From contig JAFTCT010000124.1 in NCBI GenBank assembly GCA_017454525.1, forward strand, positions 1-40,195: a stretch of 40,195 nucleotides of DNA. The letters run 5' to 3'. Shown here piece by piece: positions 25,595-32,825 of this stretch. Under the pieces are notes generated by a model. That model saw only the letters and a list, made by a program, of their open reading frames with translations, made no database searches and was not told the DNA's origin. Numbering within the stretch: the stretch's first letter is position 1; each line of letters begins with the position of its first letter. This DNA is from Clostridia bacterium (lineage in GTDB: Bacteria > Bacillota > Clostridia > Oscillospirales > CAG-272). The position numbers and the translations under genes are program-made.

Positions 25595-28063
25595 TCAAGC
25601 CGCCGTCGACAGACGGTCGAGCAGATACGTCACGTCGACGATCGACACGACGCCGTTGCCGCTCACGTCGGCGCTTGCACCGGGGGCGAGCGCCTGCTTA
25701 TTGCCCGCAAGGTAATCGAGCAGGACGGTGACGTCGGTGATCGTTACGGCGCCGTCTCTGTCAAGATCGCAGGGATCGAACGCCGGGGCAAGCGCGATTT
25801 CGACCGCGCCCGTCTCGATGCGCGAGGAAGAGCCGGAATTGTAGACCGATCCGCTCAGCGCGCGTTTGACCCCGCTCTTTTCGAAGACGAACATCACGAC
25901 GTCCCCCTCTTCGGGGATCCCGATCTCGCGGAAGGTGTCGTTTTCTACGTACTTATAGAAGGTCAGCGCCGTCGCGTCGCCGAAGGAGACGCGCTCGCCC
26001 GAGCCGAGATGCAGGGCGTCGCCCGCCGCTTTACCGCCGGTCGCCCCGGCAAGCGCGGCTTTCACGCCGGCGCCGTAAGCGCTGACGCTGAATTTCGCGG
26101 GCGAGGAGGAGAGCGTCGCGTTGCCGCTGCAGGAGAGATACGCCGAGGTATCGAGATGCTTGAAGGTCAGCGCGCCGTCAAGCGTTCCGACCTTGTAAAG
26201 GAAGGGCAGGTAAGCGCTGTTCTCATAGGGAACGCGGTCGGGATCGGCGGTGTTCAATGAAACCGTCCCGGTCTCGATGCGCGAGGAGGTCCCCGTGCCG
26301 TTGACTCTTCCCGTCAGGGCGCAGAGCGCGCCGCCGTTTTTATAGACGACAAGACAGATCATGCCGTCCTGCGGCTGCCGGTCTTCGGCGAAGCGGTCGT
26401 CCCCGAGGAATTCATAGAATACAAAGGGTGAATACTCACCGAACGAGCAGCGGTTCGCCGTGCCGAAATGCAGGGCGTCGCCCGCCGACTTGCCGCCGGT
26501 CGCGTTTTTGAGGGCGATCTTATACCCGCCGCTCACCGCCGTCACGGTCAGCGCGGCGCCGGTCGCGCCGAAAGTCGCGTTGCCGTCGCAGGTGAGATAC
26601 CGTTCGCTTGCGGCGTGCATGAAATACAGTCCGTCGCTCTCCTCTTTCATGAGGAAGAGGTAGTCTGCGTACGCGCTGCGCGCGACCGGATCGTTGGGAA
26701 CGGCGAGGGCGATATCGACGGGCAGTTCGGCGTAAATGACCATCCGCCCGTTCTCCTTTTCGGCTTCGGCGCGTTCATAGCCCGCAGCGCTCTTCACGTA
26801 GAGCCGTACGTGGCCGTCGCCGAATTCATCGTACGGGATGCGGAGCTTCGCCTTGCCGACGTTGTCGCCGACCGGAGAAACGGTATACGCCGTATAGGAT
26901 TCAAACGCTTCGGGGTCCCCGAAGAAGGCAGCCGCGGCGTCTGTGTTTTCGCAGACTTCTATGCCGCATCCGGTATAGTAGGCGGCGATCCCGAAGGCGT
27001 CGTCCTCGTACCAGCTCTTTGACAGTACGGTCGCGTTCAGACCGACCGTCATTTCGCCGGGATATACTGTTTTATCCGACCCGAGGATCGCGCGGTCGTC
27101 GTATTCGCTGCAGTACGTGCCCGCGCTCTTGAGGTCGTGCAGACCGTTTTGGTCGTACCGGCGAACGGTGAGCTCGTCCCCGGCGATCTCGAACAGCGTC
27201 ATGGTCAGCGCGTCGTCCGCGCCGTCGGCGGAGGAATAGTAGCCGGTATATCCGGCGTTCATATAGATGAAATTGAGCGTCTCGCGCGTGAACACGCCGC
27301 GCTGCGCCTGCGCGATATTGATCCTGTCGCCCTTGTTGAGGAAGATCGCGCTGCCGCCGAGGTGGTTGTCCCAACCGTGAGAATGGTCGTGACCGAACAG
27401 GAAAACGACGTTGAGCCCCAGTGCGCCCGCCTCGTTGAGTTCGTCGAAAAGATAGTTGGCGTACTGCGCGTCGCCGTCGACCGAGGTGCGCATACTGTAG
27501 TGAAGCGGCAGATGCGAAACGACGAAGATCGGCTTCGTATAGCCGGCTTCCTCTTTTTCCTCAAAGTAGGCGCGCAGCGAAGCGGCGGTTTTGCGGATTG
27601 TCGCTTCGTCGCTGTTGTACCACATATAGTCCTTGTTGTTGATGACGTATACGCAGTAGTTCTCCGCGTCGTGCGCGCCGCTTGCCGCAAGTCCGGCGAC
27701 CGACGCGGGGTCGTGATTGCCCTGGGCGTAGACCTTGTGACGAAGCGTCGGGAAGGACGCGGTGACAACGTTGTCCAGCGCCGCGAGTCCCGCGGCGGTC
27801 TCTGATGAGTTGCCGATCGTATTTCTGTCGTAGTCGCCCGAGAAGAGAAAACCGTCAACGTCAGTAAAGCCGTCGGCTTTGACGGCGTCGGCGATCGCCG
27901 AAACGACCGCGGCGGAGCCGGCGTGCGTGCCCTCCTGGAAGTCGGAGCCCGCCAGCACGAAGACGTGCGTTTCCCCTGCGGCGGCGGTGAAATACAAAAG
28001 GGACGGCAGAATCAGAACAAGAGCGAGCAAGAGCGAGAGAGATCCTTTTTTTCCGGAGCGCAT
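25595..28063 (-). CDS. Secreted metallophosphoesterase with duplicated module and dockerin
   Basis: This exported calcineurin-type phosphoesterase has about 822 residues. After the signal peptide the metal-binding motifs appear in order: GSDFQ, SGDY, QGNHD, SHLPLHY and GHDHSHG. The middle carries two tandem modules of about 150 residues that share YLxCxGNAT, ATGGKxAGDALHxG and SSRIETGxV; I do not recognise the family, but a beta-trefoil-like binding fold is possible. The last 60 residues are a type I dockerin (loops DLDRDGAVTITD and DVSGNGVVSIVD). The start is ATG 28063 with AGGTGA 4 nt upstream; ATG 28090 overlaps the preceding stop codon (ATGA) but has no ribosome binding site. It is the last gene of the five-gene operon. 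A partner for dockerin-bearing GH92 is suggested by the shared dockerin type. Confidence 0.87.
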   Translation of the reverse strand: MRSGKKGSLSLLLALVLILPSLLYFTAAAGETHVFVLAGSDFQEGTHAGSAAVVSAIADAVKADGFTDVDGFLFSGDYDRNTIGNSSETAAGLAALDNVVTASFPTLRHKVYAQGNHDPASVAGLAASGAHDAENYCVYVINNKDYMWYNSDEATIRKTAASLRAYFEEKEEAGYTKPIFVVSHLPLHYSMRTSVDGDAQYANYLFDELNEAGALGLNVVFLFGHDHSHGWDNHLGGSAIFLNKGDRINIAQAQRGVFTRETLNFIYMNAGYTGYYSSADGADDALTMTLFEIAGDELTVRRYDQNGLHDLKSAGTYCSEYDDRAILGSDKTVYPGEMTVGLNATVLSKSWYEDDAFGIAAYYTGCGIEVCENTDAAAAFFGDPEAFESYTAYTVSPVGDNVGKAKLRIPYDEFGDGHVRLYVKSAAGYERAEAEKENGRMVIYAELPVDIALAVPNDPVARSAYADYLFLMKEESDGLYFMHAASERYLTCDGNATFGATGAALTVTAVSGGYKIALKNATGGKSAGDALHFGTANRCSFGEYSPFVFYEFLGDDRFAEDRQPQDGMICLVVYKNGGALCALTGRVNGTGTSSRIETGTVSLNTADPDRVPYENSAYLPFLYKVGTLDGALTFKHLDTSAYLSCSGNATLSSSPAKFSVSAYGAGVKAALAGATGGKAAGDALHLGSGERVSFGDATALTFYKYVENDTFREIGIPEEGDVVMFVFEKSGVKRALSGSVYNSGSSSRIETGAVEIALAPAFDPCDLDRDGAVTITDVTVLLDYLAGNKQALAPGASADVSGNGVVSIVDVTYLLDRLSTAA

Positions 28064-28086
28064 GAGTTCACCTGCTTTCTTATGGA

Positions 28087-28941
28087 TCATTCGGGATATT
28101 CGTACTCAAAGGAAGCGCGCGGCGTTTCGAATGCGAGAAGGACCCTGCCGTTTTGCTCCAGCCGGTAGGCGGCGGCGCAGGAAGCGCTTTCCCTGATCGT
28201 GCGGGTCATTCCGCCGTTTTGCGGCGCGTAGAGCGTAAAGGGCTTCTTTTCGATCAGACGGGCATAAAGCGTCAGATCCTTCTGTCTGATCACGGCTTCG
28301 CCGCCGCCGATCTTCACGGCTTTCGCGCCTTTGTAGGTCGCGATACGGTATTCCTTGCCGGAGATCAGCAGCGCCGCGATCACGCCGGTGAAGCGAAAGA
28401 GCCCCATCGGGACCGTGGCGACGCTGAGCATCACCGAGTCGCCGTTCTCTGAAAAAGCCTGCGTCCAGAGATAGTTCTCGGGGAAGGATCTGCCGCGGTC
28501 GCCCTCGATATAGCCGGTCCCGCCGTCAAAGAGCAGTCTTTTTCCGTTCAGTTCGAGCGTTCCGTTCACCTGATGCTTCATGCTGTATACGCTGTGGCGG
28601 CACTGCATGAAGGGCACGAAGCGGAAGAGCCCCATCACGTCGCCCCCGACGGGCGTGAAATCGCCGAGAGCGAGTTTTCCCCGGACCGTACAGTCCTCGC
28701 GGGAAAGGTCGACCGAGATCATATCCTTTTCAAACCGGCAGGCGCCCAGACGTACGCCGAAACCGTCGTCAAGTTCTTTGTAATCGTCGATCGGAAAGGA
28801 GAAGAAGCGCGCTTCTTTGTCGGTGATGATCTGAAGGGACGCGCGCTCTTCGCCGTCCCGCCTGTGCCGCGCGGGAATGAAGGCGACCGTATGACCGTCG
28901 CCGACGCATTTGAAATACCGTCCGAAAAAGTATTCGCTCAT
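28087..28941 (-). CDS. Tocopherol-cyclase-like protein of unknown function
   Basis: This 284-residue soluble protein without signal peptide resembles the tocopherol cyclase/CrtC-like lipocalin-type family. The clearest stretch is NGKRLLFDGGTGYIEGDRG followed by SFPENYLWTQ, which corresponds to the conserved GxxYxExxWGxSFPxxWxW pattern. No tocopherol or carotenoid pathway is visible, and anaerobic Bacillota do not make tocopherol, so the name reflects fold only. It sits 21 nt after lgt, with AGGA 9 nt before the ATG, and overlaps or nearly touches the next gene. A role on a lipid or hydrophobic ligand is a guess from its position next to lgt. Confidence 0.75.
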   Translation of the reverse strand: MSEYFFGRYFKCVGDGHTVAFIPARHRRDGEERASLQIITDKEARFFSFPIDDYKELDDGFGVRLGACRFEKDMISVDLSREDCTVRGKLALGDFTPVGGDVMGLFRFVPFMQCRHSVYSMKHQVNGTLELNGKRLLFDGGTGYIEGDRGRSFPENYLWTQAFSENGDSVMLSVATVPMGLFRFTGVIAALLISGKEYRIATYKGAKAVKIGGGEAVIRQKDLTLYARLIEKKPFTLYAPQNGGMTRTIRESASCAAAYRLEQNGRVLLAFETPRASFEYEYPE

Positions 28942-28962
28942 TGGTGCCGTCCTGTTTTACCT

Positions 28963-30105
28963 TTATTCTGCCGGCGGCTCGCCGCCGTTTGTTTTGCCGT
29001 CGGGCGCGTCGTCGGGCGCGCCGTCCGTTTCGCCGTATTCCGGCTCCGGGGGAAGCCCGTCCTCCTCCGACTCCGCGTCTTCACCGTCTCCGGTTTGCCC
29101 GGGCATACCGCCGATGCCGGCGTCGGGCTTTTCCTGCACGCTCTCCGCCGCCTTTTGCGCCGCTTCCTTTTCGTTGAGGATCAGCCGCTTCGCGCCGGGA
29201 TGATAGCAGGGAAGATCGAGCGTCGCGCTTCTCGGTCTGACGATCAAAACAATGAAGATCACAAGGCAGATAAGGAAGCAGAGGAAGCCGATGACCGAAG
29301 AGATGCGCAGATCGTAGGAGCCGATATGCAGAGGCAGACTGTCCTGACGCAGCAGTTCGATGAAGAAGCGTCCCAGCCCGTACCAGCCGAGGTATTCGAG
29401 CACGATCTGACCGTCGAATTTCTTTTTCTTGAAAAAGACGTTGATGAGGACGAAGCCGAGCACGTTCCACAGCGATTCGTAAAGGAAGGTCGGATGGACG
29501 TAGAACTGCTGTCCTCCGAGGGTATTCGAAAGCCCCATGCGCAGGAAAGAGGTCGTTTCGGCGCCGTACGCCTCGCCGTTGAAGAAGTTGCCCCATCTGC
29601 CCAGCGCCTGCGCGATCATCACCGCGGGCGCGGTGCAGTCCATCAGGCGCAGGATGCGCACTTTCTTATAAATGCCGACGCCGATGATCGCGGCGATGCC
29701 GCCGATGATGCCGCCGTAGATCGCCAGACCTCCGTCCCAGATGCGGTACCAGTTCGACCAGTTGTAGCCCTCGCTCGTGAATACGTAGAAGAGCCGCGCG
29801 CCCAGTACGCCGACCGGGACGACGATCAGCACGAAATCGAGAAGATCGTCGAAATGATATCCCGCGTCCTTCGCGCGCCATTTCGCGACGTAGAGAAACG
29901 CGAGAATGATCGCTATTGTGATGATGATCCCGTAGAAGCGGATGCCGTTGAAGATCGGGATCGCGACGGGATTCACCCGGAACTGACCGATGCCCAGTCC
30001 CTCAAAGGAGACATAGAAGGGCTCCCCGCCGCTCGAGAAGACCTGAGAGACGCCGGGGTCGAAGATCAGACCGATCTTTATAAGGAAATCAATGAGTGCG
30101 TTCAT
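28963..30105 (-). CDS. lgt: Prolipoprotein diacylglyceryl transferase
   Basis: Lgt transfers diacylglycerol from phosphatidylglycerol to the lipobox cysteine of prolipoproteins in the membrane, before signal peptidase II acts. The 380-residue protein has about seven hydrophobic segments and the family signature ALGRWGNFFNGEAYG. IRFYGIIIT and GARLFYV in the first half also fit the family. An acidic, Pro/Gly-rich tail of about 60 residues (after the last membrane segment, ending GGEPPAE) is longer than in typical Lgt. The ATG is 3 nt after the yfmH stop codon, and its GAAAGGAG lies inside the yfmH 3' end, so translation is probably coupled. It would process the two lipoproteins encoded in this window. 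Confidence 0.95.
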   Translation of the reverse strand: MNALIDFLIKIGLIFDPGVSQVFSSGGEPFYVSFEGLGIGQFRVNPVAIPIFNGIRFYGIIITIAIILAFLYVAKWRAKDAGYHFDDLLDFVLIVVPVGVLGARLFYVFTSEGYNWSNWYRIWDGGLAIYGGIIGGIAAIIGVGIYKKVRILRLMDCTAPAVMIAQALGRWGNFFNGEAYGAETTSFLRMGLSNTLGGQQFYVHPTFLYESLWNVLGFVLINVFFKKKKFDGQIVLEYLGWYGLGRFFIELLRQDSLPLHIGSYDLRISSVIGFLCFLICLVIFIVLIVRPRSATLDLPCYHPGAKRLILNEKEAAQKAAESVQEKPDAGIGGMPGQTGDGEDAESEEDGLPPEPEYGETDGAPDDAPDGKTNGGEPPAE

Positions 30106-30107
30106 GG

Positions 30108-31406
30108 TTACAACGCTCCTTTCTGCTGCTGCGGCAAGGCGGCAACGACCGAGATCGCTTCCCGCCGGAGGATCTTTGCGATGAATTCCGCCGCTTTTTC
30201 GCCGGTCATATTCAGTATCGAAGAGGGAACGAGCGAGGTGTCGATCCCGTCAAAGGCGTCTGAGGAATAGAGATGCGCCGTGCTCTCCGAGGAGTTGAAT
30301 TCCGAGAGGAAGGAGGAATAGAGCAGTTTCTTTGTGCGCTCAAAGCACTCTTCCCCTATACCTTCCGTGATAAGACGTCCGATCTCCTCGAAAAAGATCT
30401 TTTCGGTCTTCTTCACGTCGAAAGTGTGCGCGAAGAAGAGGATATGCGCGCAGTCGCGGTCGCAGACGACGTCGTCCGAGCAGTCGAAAGGCAGCAGCCC
30501 CTCCGCTCTCAAGCGGGAGACGAAGGGCGACGAGGTCGCGAAGAGCGCCTGCGCCGCGACGCTCATATAGTTATAGGCGATCAGCCGTTCCTGTCCCGAA
30601 AGACCGTACGCCGGGCACTTGATCCCCGCGGCGAACATCGGCGTCGTCACGCCGCAGTAAAGCGTTTTTTTCCTTTTGAAGACCGTATTCTCGTTCTTCT
30701 CCCCGATCGCGCGGCAGGGCGGAAGGACGGTCCCCTGCGCGGGAACGCAGGCGTCGATCACTCTGATCACCTCGTCGGCGTTGAAACGCCCGCAGAGCGT
30801 GAGGATCATTCTTTCGGGGCGGTAAAACCGCGTGTAAGCCCTTGTCAGATCGTCTGCGGTGACGCTCTTCACCGAACGGATGCTTCCGCAGATGTCGTTT
30901 CTGATGCGCAGTCTTTCGTACATCGCCGAGATCAGCGCTCTTGAGACCGCCTCGTAGGGGTTGTCGCGGTACATCTTCAGTTCCTGCAGGATGATCCCCT
31001 TTTCCTTCTTCACGTTTTCGGGGGTGAAAAAGGGCGTGAAGACGCTCTCGAGCAGAACCGACAGCCCCTTGCAGAAGTCGTCGGACGTGGAGAAGAGATA
31101 GCAGGTACGGTCTGTGGAGGTGTAGGCGTTTGCGTCGGCGCCGCAGGCGTCGAACTTCACGAAGGTGTCGGCGCCGTCGGGATTTTCAAACATTTTGTGC
31201 TCGAGGAAATGCGCCGTTCCGTCGGGGAAGGAGAAGATCCCGCCTTCCTCCTCGTACTCCTCGAGGATCGAGCCGAAATCGACGCTCAGCAGTCCGTATC
31301 CGGTATAGAGATCCTTTTCCGCGAGGATCACCCTCATGCCCGAGGGGTGGGTGAAGGTCTTAAACTCTTCGCCGACCTCGGGAATATGTATCGTTTTGAT
31401 CTTCAT
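30108..31406 (-). CDS. yfmH: M16-family zinc peptidase, YfmH-like
   Basis: This 432-residue member of the pitrilysin/insulinase family (M16) has an intact inverted zinc motif, H66-F-L-E69-H70, and the downstream Glu in LQELKMYRDNPYEAV. It matches the YfmH subgroup, the catalytic partner of YfmF; in related bacteria the pair is linked to maturation of the 5-aminopentanol modification on elongation factor P. There is no signal peptide, so it acts in the cytoplasm. Its ATG overlaps the yfmF stop codon (ATGA), and lgt follows directly. Function beyond the family level is not evident from the sequence. Confidence 0.88.
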   Translation of the reverse strand: MKIKTIHIPEVGEEFKTFTHPSGMRVILAEKDLYTGYGLLSVDFGSILEEYEEEGGIFSFPDGTAHFLEHKMFENPDGADTFVKFDACGADANAYTSTDRTCYLFSTSDDFCKGLSVLLESVFTPFFTPENVKKEKGIILQELKMYRDNPYEAVSRALISAMYERLRIRNDICGSIRSVKSVTADDLTRAYTRFYRPERMILTLCGRFNADEVIRVIDACVPAQGTVLPPCRAIGEKNENTVFKRKKTLYCGVTTPMFAAGIKCPAYGLSGQERLIAYNYMSVAAQALFATSSPFVSRLRAEGLLPFDCSDDVVCDRDCAHILFFAHTFDVKKTEKIFFEEIGRLITEGIGEECFERTKKLLYSSFLSEFNSSESTAHLYSSDAFDGIDTSLVPSSILNMTGEKAAEFIAKILRREAISVVAALPQQQKGAL

Positions 31407-32680
31407 GGATTCTTTTTTTCCTTTCTGACGCCGTAAAGGAGGAAAACGCTGTCCTTTTTCAGCGACGCGGCGGCGCGCATCACGTCCTCTTTCCCGAGCG
31501 CCGCAACGCGGGCTTTCGCCGCCTCGGGATCGTCCTCTCTGCCCGAAAGCAGGGCGCGGATACAGCGCCCTTCGATCTCCGCGGGACTGTCGTTCATCTG
31601 CAGAAGGGCGTTGATGATCGCCCGTTTGCCGTTTTCAAGGCGTTCGGTCGAAAAATTGCCCGAGATCAGCGTGTCAAGCTGCCGGTCGAGCGTTTCTTCA
31701 ACGGTCTTCGCGTTTCTTCCGTCGATCCCCGCGTACAGTAAATAGACGCCTTTGCGCGGCAGGAGTTTGTCCGCGCAGGAATAGCACAGACTCTGCTTCT
31801 CGCGCAGGTTCTCGAAGATGAGCGACGTGGGGGAAATGCAGAGCAGTTCTCTTGTCAGCGCGAGCGCCGACTGATCCTCCGCGCCGGTGAGCGCCGTCTT
31901 ATATCCGACGCAGAGCGTCGACTGATGCGCTTCCAGCCGTTCGGTTTTGCGCATCACCGCCGGTTTGAGGGGGCTGAATACGTCGCGTACGTAGGGACGT
32001 TTCTCGGTATCGAGCGGGGCAAGCCGCGCTTTCAGATCTTTTTCGACCGACTCCCGCTCTTCCCGCCCGTAATAGAATACCTCGACCCGCGCTTCCCGGA
32101 GGACGCGCAGATAGTAGTCGTACAGACTTTTGGCGGTCACCTTTCTGATATCGCGGCGCAGATCCTTCGTCTGATAGTCGAGCGGTTCGTTCTCGCAGAG
32201 GAAGTGAAGGCATCTCGCGACCGCGTAGCGCGGTTTGTTGACCTTCTCGGCGTTGAGACGCTCGAGGAGGTTTTTCTTTTCTTCAAGAAAAATGCGCTTC
32301 ACAAAGCCGTCCTTTTCCCTGAGGACGTCGAAGATGAAGGAGAAGAAAAGGTCGCGCGCCTTCCGCCGGATCTCCTGTCCGTCGGGCAGGAAATCCGCTT
32401 CGTTGACCGAGAGCCGGAAGGAGAAGAGAAAACTCTCTCCGTTTGTCTGACCCGAGCATTGCAGACTTGCGTCATAAAGATCGAGCAGCGCGCCGTCCAG
32501 AGCCGCTTCCGTCGGGTAGGCGCGGCAGCCGCGCGTGAGCACCTGCGGCAGGATCGCCGCGTGCGCGCGGTCATACAGTTCTCCCGAACAGATAAAGACG
32601 ACCGAAAGATAATCGCTTTTGAATTTGTGTTCCCGTACCGTGCGGAGGGTCACTCCCGGATAGAGAAGGGACGTTTCCAT
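31403..32680 (-). CDS. yfmF: Non-catalytic M16-family partner, YfmF-like
   Basis: This protein of about 425 residues has the M16 fold but lacks the HxxEH motif; the equivalent stretch reads YDRAHAAILPQVL. This is the usual arrangement for the inactive subunit of a heterodimeric M16 peptidase. It pairs with the overlapping yfmH gene. The conserved C-terminal half includes the REKQSLCYSCAD segment (R..Y motif) that contributes to substrate binding in the family. The start is ATG 32680 (METSLL) with GAGGA 9 nt upstream; ATG 32689 directly abuts that site. It is the first gene of the operon, with the promoter at 32727-32755. Confidence 0.87.
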   Translation of the reverse strand: METSLLYPGVTLRTVREHKFKSDYLSVVFICSGELYDRAHAAILPQVLTRGCRAYPTEAALDGALLDLYDASLQCSGQTNGESFLFSFRLSVNEADFLPDGQEIRRKARDLFFSFIFDVLREKDGFVKRIFLEEKKNLLERLNAEKVNKPRYAVARCLHFLCENEPLDYQTKDLRRDIRKVTAKSLYDYYLRVLREARVEVFYYGREERESVEKDLKARLAPLDTEKRPYVRDVFSPLKPAVMRKTERLEAHQSTLCVGYKTALTGAEDQSALALTRELLCISPTSLIFENLREKQSLCYSCADKLLPRKGVYLLYAGIDGRNAKTVEETLDRQLDTLISGNFSTERLENGKRAIINALLQMNDSPAEIEGRCIRALLSGREDDPEAAKARVAALGKEDVMRAAASLKKDSVFLLYGVRKEKKNP

Positions 32681-32726
32681 ACAGATCATTCCTCGTTAAT
32701 CAAACAGATAGTATAGTATTCATCTT

Positions 32727-32755
32727 ATTATACAACGTTTCACCGGATTTTGCAA
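32727..32755 (-). promoter_or_regulatory. Promoter of the yfmF-yfmH-lgt operon
   Basis: On the minus strand, TTGCAA (32750-32755) and TATAAT (32727-32732) are separated by 17 nt, about 45 nt upstream of the yfmF start. No other promoter is evident down to the dockerin phosphoesterase, so five genes probably share it. Confidence 0.87.
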
Positions 32756-32779
32756 GTATTTTGTTGTTTTTCGTCAGAC

Positions 32780-32814
32780 CCGGTCCGAAGCCGGAAAAAA
32801 GGGCTTCGGACCGG
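32780..32814. terminator. Strong hairpin after the glucan synthase gene
   Basis: CCGGTCCGAAGCC (32780-32792) pairs perfectly with GGCTTCGGACCGG (32802-32814). It lies 12 nt past the synthase stop codon on the minus strand. A T-run follows only on the plus strand (TTTTCG). As a minus-strand terminator it lacks a clean U-tract, so it may also act as a 3'-end stabiliser. Confidence 0.6.
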
Positions 32815-32825
32815 TTTTCGCGCCG

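Noticed and set aside
28573..30270. Open frame of 565 codons antisense to lgt and the tocopherol-cyclase-like gene
   Set aside because: It runs across two well-supported genes and their junction, with no recognisable domain.
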